Under the pieces are notes generated by a model. That model saw only the letters and a program-made list of their open reading frames with translations, had not been told where the DNA came from and ran no database searches. Shown piece after piece: positions 25,910 through 33,651 of a DNA stretch of 64,000 bases. Within the stretch, counting starts at the first letter, position 1. Every line of letters starts with the position of its first letter. The translations under genes were made by a program, and so were the position numbers. This DNA is from Acidovorax sp. HDW3. Lineage in GTDB: Bacteria; Pseudomonadota; Gammaproteobacteria; Burkholderiales; Burkholderiaceae_C. Location of the stretch: assembly GCF_011303755.1 (NCBI RefSeq), contig NZ_CP049885.1:212001-276000 (forward strand), written 5' to 3'.

Positions 25910-26455
25910 ATGACGGGTAAAGCCTCTCTGCCCGGCCTGCACAGCCCCGGCGCCAGCTTCGAGGCGCCGTTCGAGATGCTCGAAGCCTGCCACGAGCGGG
26001 TCGAGCGGATGCTCGATTTGCTCACCCGCCTGCGCCAGTACCTGCAGGCCAAGCCTTGCGACGAGGTGGCGCGCCAGGCGGCGCGCGACGTGCTGCGCTA
26101 CTTCGACCTGGCGGCGCCGCTGCACCACCAGGACGAGGAGCTGCACGTCTTCCCGCTGCTGCTGGCCCAGGGCAGCAGCGCCCTGACCGAACTGGTGCGC
26201 CAGCTGCAGGCCGACCACCGAGCCATGGAAGCCGACTGGGCCCAGGCGCGGCTGGCTCTGCTGGCCCTGGCCGAGGGCCAGGCGCAGGGCTTTACCCCTG
26301 GCCAAGAGGCGTTGTTTGACTGTTTTGCCAGCCGCTACGCCGGCCATATCCGGCAAGAGGAAGGCAGCGTTTACCCCGCCGCCCAGGCCCTGTTGGGCCA
26401 GGCTGCGCAGCAGGGTATGGGCCAGGAAATGGCGCGCCGGCGCGGCGCGCGTTAA
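25910..26455 (+). CDS. Hemerythrin HHE-domain protein
   Basis: A four-helix HHE cation-binding protein, 181 aa. Di-iron ligand candidates are seen in EACHERVERML (first helix), HHQDEELHVFPLLL (second), LQADHRAMEADW (third) and YAGHIRQEEGSVYP (fourth), so the full ligand set looks present. Relatives bind O2 or NO or act in iron-centre repair. Its position two genes downstream of an oxygen-independent ribonucleotide reductase in a nitrate respirer would suit an NO or O2 sensing/protection role (inference). It shares an operon with the preceding two genes. Confidence 0.85.
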   Translation: MTGKASLPGLHSPGASFEAPFEMLEACHERVERMLDLLTRLRQYLQAKPCDEVARQAARDVLRYFDLAAPLHHQDEELHVFPLLLAQGSSALTELVRQLQADHRAMEADWAQARLALLALAEGQAQGFTPGQEALFDCFASRYAGHIRQEEGSVYPAAQALLGQAAQQGMGQEMARRRGAR

Positions 26456-26510
26456 GGGCGGCGGCGCCTTGGGGCGACGCTGCAGACGTTCCCGCGATGC
26501 GATGCGCCCT

Positions 26511-26594
26511 GGTTTGGGATGAGATGCAAGACGCAAAGCGCAGCAATAGCCATCGCTATTGCGAGCATTTGCAACGCCGCAGATCGCCCAAACC
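26511..26594. repeat. 84-bp imperfect palindrome
   Basis: Outer arms GGTTTGGG / CCCAAACC (26511-26518, 26587-26594) and inner arms GCAATAGC / GCTATTGC (26543-26550, 26555-26562) share one exact centre at 26552.5. Partly matching sequence lies between them (GACGCAAAGCGC against GTTGCAAATGCT). It lies in the 178-bp gap between the convergent HHE and DUF3567 genes and may act as a bidirectional terminator or be a small mobile palindrome. Confidence 0.7.
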
Positions 26595-26633
26595 GGGGAT
26601 GGGGCGCGCGCGAGGGGCTTCTTCAGCGTTGCC

Positions 26634-26930
26634 TTAGTGCACCAGCACCGGGTTTTGCGCCAGCCCGGTGTAGCCGTCGAGGGTGTCCTCGACCTCCTCC
26701 TGGGTCGGCGTCTCGCGCTGCCAGGCCAGGATTTGTTGCTGGAACATCTCGGCCCAGGAACCGTCGAGGTAGACCTCTTTGCCCGAGCGCTTGTCCACGA
26801 TCTCAAAGCCGTGGCGCGCCAGCTGCGGCCTGGGGTCGGCGCTGCTGCTGGCAGGGCTGTCGGCTTGCACGAAAGCGTCCGGCAGGATGTGCACCACCAC
26901 AAAAGAATCCGAGTCATAAAGCATTTGCAT
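26634..26930 (-). CDS. DUF3567 protein
   Basis: A 98-aa protein found throughout Burkholderiales. MQMLYDSDSFVVVHILPDAF, RHGFEIVDKRSGKEVYLDGS, WAEMFQQQILAW and PTQEEVEDTLDGY are the family hallmarks. It is cytoplasmic, of unknown function. An insert of Ser/Ala/Asp residues at about 28-36 (PASSSADPRPQ) is probably a loop. GGAGGAA lies just upstream on the minus strand. Confidence 0.88.
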   Translation of the reverse strand: MQMLYDSDSFVVVHILPDAFVQADSPASSSADPRPQLARHGFEIVDKRSGKEVYLDGSWAEMFQQQILAWQRETPTQEEVEDTLDGYTGLAQNPVLVH

Positions 26931-27046
26931 GGCGTTCCTCCTTTCCGCTGGATGGCCTCTGATGATCTTGTATCGTCAGATGGCGCCGCCGGCTTGAAGT
27001 TCAAGCCAACGCTGCCCGCCAGTATTTCACGAAAAATCACCCCTTG

Positions 27047-28231
27047 TCAGGGCGGGCTGCTGTCCTTGAGCTGCAGCTCGACAAAATCGCCATTGCTTTG
27101 CGTGATGCGCAGGCGCACCGGCAGGTAGTGCAAGCTGGGCGCGAGCCACAGGTCGGCCTGCTGGTCGTACTCGGCCTGCGGCACGCGTTCGAGCTTGAGC
27201 GCCTCGATGCTGCCCGCCGGCAGCTGCAGCAGCTCGGGGCCGACGACGCGAAACACCCAGCGATTGACGGCGCGCGCGCTCGCCGTGGTCAGTGCCAGCT
27301 GCGTGCCGCTGGGGTAGTTCTCGGGCGCGGCGGCGATCAGGCTGGCAAGCTCGATGAACACGCTCAGGCGATCCTGCGCCCCCGGCACGATGGGCGCCGC
27401 AGGCGTGTTGGCGCTGAAGGTGACGCGCCCGGCGTCAAAGTCGAAATGCGCCGCCTGCTCGCTGCGCACGCGGTCGCCAAAGCGCTGCGGCTGCAGGCCC
27501 CAGGCGCCGAGCTGGCCGACGCTGGTCTGTGCGCGCGAGCCGATCAAAAAGGCGCGGATCTCCTGCTTGGCCTGGTACTGCTGGCCGTCGTGCTGCCACA
27601 GCAGCTCGGCGCTGGCGCTGTAGCGAAAACGCTTGACCTCGCCGTGCACCTCGAACGCCAGCCGCGTGGGCGGTGGCACGCGCACGGCCGGCGCATTGTC
27701 GCGCCCCAGGCTGCGCGCCTGGCCATCGGCCGCAGTGATTTGCAGGCCGGGGTCTTGCGGCTCGGCCGGGGGCGCGGGCGGCAATTCGGGTGCGGGCGGG
27801 GCGGCGGCAGTCTCGGCGGCGGTTTCGGTGGCGGTTTCGGTCGTGGCTGCGGGCGCTGATTCTGCCGTGGGTTCGGGTGCCGGCGCGGGTTCTGGGGCGG
27901 GCTCGGGCTCAGGCGCAGGGATGAATTCCGGGACGGGCTCGGGGATGGGCTCGGGCGCTGGTGCGGGGCGCGGCTTTGGTTTTGGTTTGGGCTTGGGTTT
28001 GGGCTTGGGTGGGGGGCGCGGTGCGGGCTCGGGCGCCGGCGGCGCGGGCGCGGCGATGCTGCGTGTTTGCATGGCGGCCTGCGGTGGTGTGGCTGTGGTG
28101 GTGGGCAGCTGCGGCCAGCCCCACAGGGCCAGCAGGTGCAGCGCCAGCACGAGCAGCACCGTCCGCAGCAGCTGCCTATGCGCTAAGCCCACTTCTACCG
28201 ATTGGATACCTGCACGCTGTGGCATCTGCAC
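27047..28231 (-). CDS. DUF3108 protein with TonB-like proline-rich stalk
   Basis: A 394-aa envelope protein. One membrane helix near residues 22-40 is followed by a long Pro-rich stalk (about 55-165) with KPKPKPKPKPRP and EPIPEPVPEFIP repeats like the periplasm-spanning part of TonB. A C-terminal DUF3108 domain (about 190-390) includes FEVHGEVKRFRYSASAELLW and FIELASLIAAAPENYPSG. DUF3108 proteins are exported and of unknown function. The DNA of the stalk is a degenerate tandem of GGCTTGGGTTT-type units at about 27970-28010. The start may be at 28231 or at ATG 28225. It is divergent from the next gene. Confidence 0.82.
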   Translation of the reverse strand: MQMPQRAGIQSVEVGLAHRQLLRTVLLVLALHLLALWGWPQLPTTTATPPQAAMQTRSIAAPAPPAPEPAPRPPPKPKPKPKPKPKPRPAPAPEPIPEPVPEFIPAPEPEPAPEPAPAPEPTAESAPAATTETATETAAETAAAPPAPELPPAPPAEPQDPGLQITAADGQARSLGRDNAPAVRVPPPTRLAFEVHGEVKRFRYSASAELLWQHDGQQYQAKQEIRAFLIGSRAQTSVGQLGAWGLQPQRFGDRVRSEQAAHFDFDAGRVTFSANTPAAPIVPGAQDRLSVFIELASLIAAAPENYPSGTQLALTTASARAVNRWVFRVVGPELLQLPAGSIEALKLERVPQAEYDQQADLWLAPSLHYLPVRLRITQSNGDFVELQLKDSSPP

Positions 28232-28314
28232 TAGAATTTTTTGCTTCCGTTAAGGCAAATCGGTTGACTGTAACGTAATCAATACACAGGCAATCCATAC
28301 ACAGGAGAGCAGCG

Positions 28315-29310
28315 ATGAAGTTGGCCACCTACAAGGATGGTTCGCGTGACGGGCAGCTGGTGGTAGTCGCCCGCGACCTGGGGCTGGCGCACTATGCGAG
28401 CGACATCTGCAGCCGGATGCAGCAGCTGCTCGACGACTGGAGTTTTCTGGCGCCGCAGCTGCAAGACCTGTACGAGCAACTCAACGCCGGGCGTGCGCGC
28501 CACGCTTTCCCGTTCGATCCGCGCCAGTGCATGGCGCCGCTGCCGCGCGCCTACCAGTGGGCCGATGGCTCGGCCTACCTCAACCACGTCGAGCTGGTGC
28601 GCAAGGCGCGCGGCGCCGAGGTGCCGGCGAGCTTTTATACCGACCCGCTGATGTACCAGGGCGGCAGCGACGATTTTCTCGGCCCCTGCGACGACGTGGC
28701 GCTGCCGAGCGCGGCCATGGGCATAGACTTCGAGGCCGAAATTGCCGTCATCACTGGCGACGTGAAGATGGGCACGGCGCCCGAGCCCGCGCTCGACGCC
28801 GTGCGCCTGCTGCTGCTGGCCAATGATTGGTCGCTGCGCAACCTCATTCCCGCCGAGCTGGCCAAGGGCTTTGGCTTTTTCCAGAGCAAGCCGGCGACGG
28901 CCTTCAGCCCCGTGGCCGTCACACCCGACGAGCTGGGCGCCGCCTGGCAGGGCGGGCGCGTGCACCTGCCGCTGCAGTCCACCTGGAATGGCCGGCGCGT
29001 GGGCCGCTGCGACGCGGGGCCGGAGATGACCTTCCACTTCGGTCAGCTCATTGCCCACATCGCCAAGACGCGCAACGTGCGCGCCGGCAGCGTGGTCGGC
29101 AGCGGCACGGTGAGCAACAAAGACTGGAGCCGGGGCTACAGCTGCATCGCCGAGAAGCGCTGCATCGAAACCATCGAGAGCGGTGCGCCGCAGACCGAGT
29201 TCATGCAGTTTGGCGACACCATCCGCATCGAGATGCTGGGCGCGGACGGCAAAAGCGTGTTCGGCGCCATCGACCAGCAGCTTGTATCTTTGGATGAAAT
29301 AGGCCGCTAG
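28315..29310 (+). CDS. Fumarylacetoacetate hydrolase-family protein
   Basis: A 331-aa member of the FAH superfamily, metal-dependent hydrolases or decarboxylases of ring-cleavage products. The C-terminal core shows MGIDFEAEIAVITGDV (acidic metal ligands), LLLANDWSLRNLIPAELAKG, FGFFQSKPATAFSPV and GSVVGSGTVSNKDW, all typical. The organism also has hpd and phhA 18 kb away, so fumarylacetoacetate is a possible substrate, but other acylpyruvates are equally likely. AGGAG (28303-28307) precedes the start. The final residues and stop run into a dispersed-repeat copy. Confidence 0.85.
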   Translation: MKLATYKDGSRDGQLVVVARDLGLAHYASDICSRMQQLLDDWSFLAPQLQDLYEQLNAGRARHAFPFDPRQCMAPLPRAYQWADGSAYLNHVELVRKARGAEVPASFYTDPLMYQGGSDDFLGPCDDVALPSAAMGIDFEAEIAVITGDVKMGTAPEPALDAVRLLLLANDWSLRNLIPAELAKGFGFFQSKPATAFSPVAVTPDELGAAWQGGRVHLPLQSTWNGRRVGRCDAGPEMTFHFGQLIAHIAKTRNVRAGSVVGSGTVSNKDWSRGYSCIAEKRCIETIESGAPQTEFMQFGDTIRIEMLGADGKSVFGAIDQQLVSLDEIGR

Positions 29311-29355
29311 CGCTTGCTGAATAAGCGCGAGCAGCTATCAAAACAGGAGTATTTG
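29290..29355 (+). repeat. Dispersed palindromic repeat, copy 6
   Basis: Forward copy: AATAGGCCGCTAGCGCTTGC, then TGAATAAGCGCGAGCAGCT and ATCAAAACAGGAG. It supplies the end of the FAH-family gene (stop at 29310) and reaches the AGGAG ribosome site of yqhD. An ATG-like TTG/CTG reading through it gives a false N-terminal extension (LNKREQLSKQ) for yqhD. Confidence 0.85.
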
Positions 29356-30522
29356 GTGCGCAATTTCGATTTTTACAACCCCACCCGCATCGTCTTCGGC
29401 CAGGGCCGCATGGCCGAGATCGACCGCCTGGTGCCGGCAGCGGCGCGCGTGCTCATCCTGGTGGGCGGTGCCAGCGCCGAAAAGCACGGCACGCTCGCCG
29501 CCGTGCGCCAGGCCCTGGGCGCGCGCGTGCACGCCACCTTTGCCGGCATCGAGCCCAACCCGCACTACGAAACCGCGCTGCAGGCCGTGGCGCAGATCCG
29601 CGCCGGCGGCTTTGACTACCTGCTGGCGCTGGGCGGCGGCTCGGTGATTGACGCCGCCAAGTTCATCGCCGCCGCTGCGCTCTACGACGGCGCCGAGCCC
29701 TGGGAGCTGGTGCGCCAGCGCGGGCGCAGCATCACGCGCGCGCTGCCGCTGGGCGCGGTGCTGACGCTGCCGGCCACCGGCTCGGAGATGAACGACGGCG
29801 GCGTGCTCACGCACCACGCGCGCGGGCACAAGCTGTCGTTTTCCAGCCCGCATTGCTTTCCGCAATGGTCGCTGCTCGACCCCAGCCTGACCTACACCCT
29901 GCCGCCGCGCCAGCTGGCCAACGGCGTCGTCGATGCCTTCGTGCACACCACCGAGCAGTACCTGACCTACCCCGTCGGCGGTGGTCTGCAAGACCGTTTT
30001 GCCGAGGGCCTGCTGCTGGAGCTGATCGACATCGGCCCGCGCATCCTGGCCGCGCCAGCGCAGCCCGACTACGCCGACCGCGCCAACCTGATGTGGGCGG
30101 CGAGCTGGGCGCTCAATGGCCTCATCGGCGCCGGCGTGCCGCAGGACTGGGCCACCCACGTCATCGGTCACGAATTCACCGCGCTCTACGGCATCGACCA
30201 TGGCCGCAGCCTCGCCCTGGTGCTGCCGGCGCTGCTGCACGAGCGGCGTGCGCCCAAGCGCGCCAAGCTGCTGCAGTACGCGCAGCGCGTGTGGGGGCTG
30301 ACGGCGGGCGACGAGGAGGCGCGTATCGACGCCGCCATCGCCCGCACGCGCGATTTTTTCGAGGGCCTGGGCGTGCCCACCCGGCTCTCGGCCTACGGCC
30401 TGGGCGCCGAAGCCGTGGACGCCGTGGTTGCCAACCTGCAGGCGCACGGCATGGTGCAGCTCGGCGAGCAGCGCGAGATCACGCCCGAGGTGGTGCGGCG
30501 CATTCTGCTGGCGGCGCTGTAG
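29356..30522 (+). CDS. yqhD: NADPH-dependent aldehyde reductase, YqhD-type iron-containing alcohol dehydrogenase
   Basis: Reduces short- and medium-chain aldehydes with NADPH, a detoxification role in E. coli. Starting at GTG 29356 after AGGAGT gives 388 aa, matching E. coli YqhD (387 aa) from its first residues (NFDFYNPTRIVFGQG against NFNLHTPTRILFGKG). GGGSVIDAAKFIAAAA is the coenzyme loop. The metal ligands fall in NGVVDAFVHTTEQY (Asp, His), GHEFTALYGIDHGR (two His). An upstream extension to 29314 would be encoded by the repeat and is rejected. The downstream neighbour is convergent, 3 bp away. Confidence 0.93.
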   Translation: MRNFDFYNPTRIVFGQGRMAEIDRLVPAAARVLILVGGASAEKHGTLAAVRQALGARVHATFAGIEPNPHYETALQAVAQIRAGGFDYLLALGGGSVIDAAKFIAAAALYDGAEPWELVRQRGRSITRALPLGAVLTLPATGSEMNDGGVLTHHARGHKLSFSSPHCFPQWSLLDPSLTYTLPPRQLANGVVDAFVHTTEQYLTYPVGGGLQDRFAEGLLLELIDIGPRILAAPAQPDYADRANLMWAASWALNGLIGAGVPQDWATHVIGHEFTALYGIDHGRSLALVLPALLHERRAPKRAKLLQYAQRVWGLTAGDEEARIDAAIARTRDFFEGLGVPTRLSAYGLGAEAVDAVVANLQAHGMVQLGEQREITPEVVRRILLAAL

Positions 30523-30525
30523 CGG

Positions 30526-31167
30526 CTAGATCACCACCACCAGCACCGCAACCAACGCCACGGTGGCAAGGGCCAAGGCGCTGCTGGCAAAAAGCGGCTG
30601 CACAGTGTTCCGGGGAACCCATTTTTTCCCCGAGAACATGGGGACGATCAGATTTTCGCGGTGTCGTATCCAGTGCCACAAAATCGCCATGACATGCACG
30701 GCAATGAGGCCCGCCATCACATAAGCCGTGATGACATGAAAGCCTGCCGCCAAGTCCGAAGTGACGCTGCTGACCGAGCGCGCAAGCGGGCCGCTGAAGC
30801 CAAGCCCATCACTGGAGAACATGCCGGACACGGCCTGGACCAGTACCACCACCAGCATCGCCACGACCATCAGTGCGCCGAGCGGGTTGTGCCCCACGGT
30901 CTCCAGCCTTCCGTTGGCAAGGTAGGCGCGGATGCCACCCAGCCCTTTCACGAAATCACTGAACCTGGATGTCTGGCTGCCGATGAAGCCCCAAAGCAGT
31001 CGGAACACGGCGAGGACAAGTACCACGCGGCCAATGGCTCCATGCGCCTGCATCTGGCCTGCGTAGGCACTCAGAAACAGCATGGCCATCAGCAGCACCA
31101 AGGCCCAATGGAACAGCCGGACGGGAAGATCCCACACCCGAATTTTCTGCCGCGCAGGGGTTTTCAT
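30526..31167 (-). CDS. Cytochrome b561-like diheme membrane protein
   Basis: A 213-aa integral membrane cytochrome b of the bacterial cytochrome b561/hydrogenase-b group, which moves electrons across the membrane. It opens with RVWDLPVRLFHWALVLLMAM, where His is a haem ligand. Further ligand candidates are in QAHGAIGRVVLVLAVFR, AAGFHVITAYVMAGLIAVH and HVMAILWHWIRH. There are four core helices and a fifth at the C-terminal end. It is the last gene of a minus-strand set, overlapping the cytochrome c' gene by one base (TGATG). It probably exchanges electrons with that cytochrome. Confidence 0.88.
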   Translation of the reverse strand: MKTPARQKIRVWDLPVRLFHWALVLLMAMLFLSAYAGQMQAHGAIGRVVLVLAVFRLLWGFIGSQTSRFSDFVKGLGGIRAYLANGRLETVGHNPLGALMVVAMLVVVLVQAVSGMFSSDGLGFSGPLARSVSSVTSDLAAGFHVITAYVMAGLIAVHVMAILWHWIRHRENLIVPMFSGKKWVPRNTVQPLFASSALALATVALVAVLVVVI

Positions 31168-31619
31168 CAGCGGCCACGTTTGTAGCTGTCATGACAGGAC
31201 GAGCAGCTGTTTTGCACCTGCCGCAACCGCTGGGACAATAGCGCCGCATCCGCCTGGGACGCCGCTGCTTGCTCCAGTTGCCGCGAACTGTTTTGGAACG
31301 CCTCGGCCTTCGCCACGAAATCCGGAAAGTTCTGCCAGATGCTTCCCTTTGCCTTCGAGAAAAAACCACCTTTCGCGTCTGGCGGATAGAGGTCAGGAAT
31401 CTTGTCGGCAAAGCTGGCGAGCAGGCGTGCCTGTTCCGCAATAGCCTGTTTGTCGTCCTTGGCGATGGCATCCTCGATCGTCGCCACCGAATGCTTGCTC
31501 GCCTTGAAGCCATCGATGCGTTCGCGCACAGGGTCAGCTGCGCTCGCCAGAGGCGTCAATGCCAGGGCCGCGATGGCCAGAAGTAGTGCGTTGATGGTTG
31601 GTGTTTTGGGGTTGTTCAT
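31167..31619 (-). CDS. Periplasmic cytochrome c' / c-556 type
   Basis: A secreted four-helix cytochrome, 150 aa. The signal peptide ends at about residue 26 (LTPLASAAD), and the single haem site CSSCH is close to the C-terminus, as in the cytochrome c' family; IPDLYPPDAKGG and SIWQNFPDF are also typical. The ATG at 31617-31619 is chosen because the signal peptide starts there; an upstream in-frame start at 31649 adds ten residues. It overlaps the cytochrome b561 gene and lies 35 bp after the reductase gene. In related operons such a c' cytochrome donates to or accepts from the b561 partner (inference here). Confidence 0.88.
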   Translation of the reverse strand: MNNPKTPTINALLLAIAALALTPLASAADPVRERIDGFKASKHSVATIEDAIAKDDKQAIAEQARLLASFADKIPDLYPPDAKGGFFSKAKGSIWQNFPDFVAKAEAFQNSSRQLEQAAASQADAALLSQRLRQVQNSCSSCHDSYKRGR

Positions 31620-31654
31620 GGTTTGCCCTTTCGATATTCCTGAATACATGCCTG

Positions 31655-32827
31655 TCAGCAGCCGGCGAACTTCTCGGCATGGACGTTTTTTTGCTCGACA
31701 CCGGCGCGCTGGAGCACTCCTTCCATTGCCGACACCATCGCTGGCGGCCCGGCCACATAGAAGATGGGCGCGGCAAGATCACCCACATGCTTGGCGAGCA
31801 TTTCAGCGGTGATATGGCCATGCTCCACGGCGTTTCCTGGCGGGACGGCCTTGCCATCGGTGAACGTCGCGATCAGCTTGAACTGCGGGTTCTCTTTTTC
31901 GAGCTCCCGCAACTCGGTGAGATAGGCAGCATCCTCGGGCTTGCGGCTGCTGTAGAACAGAAACAGGCGATGCGGCAACCCTTGGCTCACGGCATCCACA
32001 ACCATGCTGCGAAACGGCGTGATGCCGATGCCTCCTGCCAGAAACACCGCTGGGCGCTTCGCATCGTCGTGCAGCACCAGATCGCCATAGGGGCCTTCGA
32101 CCTGGATGGCGGAGCCGATGTCTGCAGCAGTAAGGTGGCGCTTGAAGCGCGTCTCGGTCAGCCGGGTTGCAATTTCCAGTTCGGAGTCCTCTGGATCGCT
32201 GGCGATAGAGAATGTTCGGACTTGCCCGTGGGCATCCGCGCCTTTCAGACCAGGGAAGGACACGTACACCGCTTGCCCGGGTACAAACTTGAAGCCCTCG
32301 GGCTTGCTCAAGCGCAGCGCCAATGTGCCGTTGGCGATTTCTTTCTTGCCCGTTATCTGGGCGGTGAAGGTGGCGGCGGGCCGAAGAAAGCTCTTGCGCT
32401 TCCACTGCGTCAGGGCCATGCCATCACGCATACTGAGGCCCAGCAAGGTGATGTTGATCGCGCCCGCAACCAACTCCAGCGCCTGCACGGTGTAGAAGGT
32501 CGCATCGAACTCGCCAGCCCGGGCCTTGGCGGCGAGGAACAGCGCCGACGGAATCAGCACCAGCAGACCGTTCGCACCGATGAAGGGCATGCGCTTGAGC
32601 TTTGCACCGACCAGCCCCTTGCGCTGCCCCTGCGACAGGAAGAAGCCGGAACCGCCCGTGGCGGCCAGGGCCGGCACCAGCAGGAAGAAGCCCCAGGGGA
32701 TGGCGGTCTTGACCGCAATCACGGCGGCCTCGGATGCGAACAGTTCGGAAATGGCGGTCGAGAGCCAGAAGGTCGCGATGGTGAGAGTGGCGACCAGACC
32801 GGCGAGCGGATGAATGATTCTTGGCAT
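31655..32827 (-). CDS. Membrane-anchored FAD/NAD(P)H oxidoreductase
   Basis: A 390-aa protein with four N-terminal membrane helices (about 8-30, 37-58, 82-103, 108-130) joined to a ferredoxin-NADP reductase module (about 150-388). FAD binding is indicated by VRTFSIAS (RxxS type) and the pyridine nucleotide site by AGGIGITPFRSM and FYVAGPPAMV. There is no 2Fe-2S domain. It probably takes electrons from NAD(P)H to the membrane pool or to the b561/c' pair encoded immediately downstream. A MarR gene lies 73 bp upstream on the same strand. Confidence 0.87.
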   Translation of the reverse strand: MPRIIHPLAGLVATLTIATFWLSTAISELFASEAAVIAVKTAIPWGFFLLVPALAATGGSGFFLSQGQRKGLVGAKLKRMPFIGANGLLVLIPSALFLAAKARAGEFDATFYTVQALELVAGAINITLLGLSMRDGMALTQWKRKSFLRPAATFTAQITGKKEIANGTLALRLSKPEGFKFVPGQAVYVSFPGLKGADAHGQVRTFSIASDPEDSELEIATRLTETRFKRHLTAADIGSAIQVEGPYGDLVLHDDAKRPAVFLAGGIGITPFRSMVVDAVSQGLPHRLFLFYSSRKPEDAAYLTELRELEKENPQFKLIATFTDGKAVPPGNAVEHGHITAEMLAKHVGDLAAPIFYVAGPPAMVSAMEGVLQRAGVEQKNVHAEKFAGC

Positions 32828-32900
32828 GGTGGTGGTTTCCTTTTCGTGCGGAGCAGATGCCAGCTACGGCGACCTCCCCCTGGAGACAGGGCAAACGTGC

Positions 32901-33353
32901 TCAGATTGAAGGCTCGTTTTCATGAAGCTGCGACATCACCGCGAGGACCCGAAGTACCGCATCCAGATCGACAGCGGTGAACCCGGTTGCCATCTTTTGC
33001 ACATGCTGGTTCCAACAATCGTCTATGGCGCCATAGGTGGTCTGGCCGATCTCGGTGAGCGCATACAGCGGTGACCGCTTGTGCGCGGGATTGGGTAAAG
33101 GCTGCAGCAGCCCCTCGTCAACCAGCAGGTTGATCTGCTTGAGAACGCCTTGCCGGGTGACTCCCATCGCTGCGGCGATTTGCGGGATGGTGGGCGGTTG
33201 CGGTGCCATGGCGATGGCCCCGAGCACCTGCCAGCGTGCGCTGGTCAAGCCATGGGGCTGGCAAAAGTGATTGCCCCACTCGACGAGCTGGCCGTTCAGC
33301 CTGAAAACGGATAGCGCGATGGCGGTTAGTTTGTCTGCTTTGGTTGGATTCAT
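32901..33353 (-). CDS. MarR-family transcriptional regulator
   Basis: A 150-aa winged-helix repressor. QPHGLTSARWQVLGAIAM, then PTIPQIAAAMGVTRQGVLKQ (recognition helix) and YALTEIGQT (wing end) mark the fold. The start ATG 33351-33353 gives the normal MarR length; the open frame runs further upstream to 33683 without likely coding. It heads the minus-strand redox set (reductase, cytochrome c', cytochrome b561) and probably controls it and itself through the inverted repeat at 33369-33402. The ligand is unknown. Confidence 0.9.
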   Translation of the reverse strand: MNPTKADKLTAIALSVFRLNGQLVEWGNHFCQPHGLTSARWQVLGAIAMAPQPPTIPQIAAAMGVTRQGVLKQINLLVDEGLLQPLPNPAHKRSPLYALTEIGQTTYGAIDDCWNQHVQKMATGFTAVDLDAVLRVLAVMSQLHENEPSI

Positions 33354-33651
33354 GATCGCCTTCAAATTGACAGCCAGTTTACAACATGGGTTACTGGTTG
33401 TCGATTTTTTGCCGACTGGAGAACGCCTCCCGGACGGTTGCAGAGAAAAAAATGCGCTCCACTGCCCATGGCTCGCGCCCGGGCCTGGACAGGCGACCCA
33501 GCACAGGCTTCCCGAACCAACGGCATGGCCGAGGGCGGGATGGGCCGCATTGCCGATGTCTTGGGCATCCACCGGTTCAGCCGCAGTGAGGATTTGGTGC
33601 AGGTACGCCAGGCGCCTATGCGGGCCATGACGGCGTGGTGTCGGGAGCGCC
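33354..33651. other. 298-bp gap upstream of marR
   Basis: Apart from the probable operator next to marR I see no gene with homology here. Several short open frames exist on both strands but none has a recognisable motif or ribosome site. It may hold the remnant of a decayed gene at the edge of the lower-GC redox set. Confidence 0.4.
33369..33402. promoter_or_regulatory. Probable MarR operator
   Basis: The inverted repeat GACAGCCAGTTT / TTACTGGTTGTC (33369-33380 and 33391-33402, about ten of twelve positions pairing) lies 16-49 bp upstream of the marR start. The size and placement fit an autoregulatory MarR site. Confidence 0.5.

Noticed and set aside
27970-28010. Tandem short repeats as a possible CRISPR or minisatellite
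   Set aside because: They encode the KP repeats of the proline-rich stalk in frame; there are no spacers.
29314-29355. Earlier start for yqhD
   Set aside because: The 14 extra codons are encoded by the dispersed repeat, whereas GTG 29356 follows AGGAG and matches the E. coli YqhD start.
31598-32980. A 460-codon plus-strand frame over the reductase gene
   Set aside because: Antisense shadow of the membrane flavin reductase; no recognisable motif.
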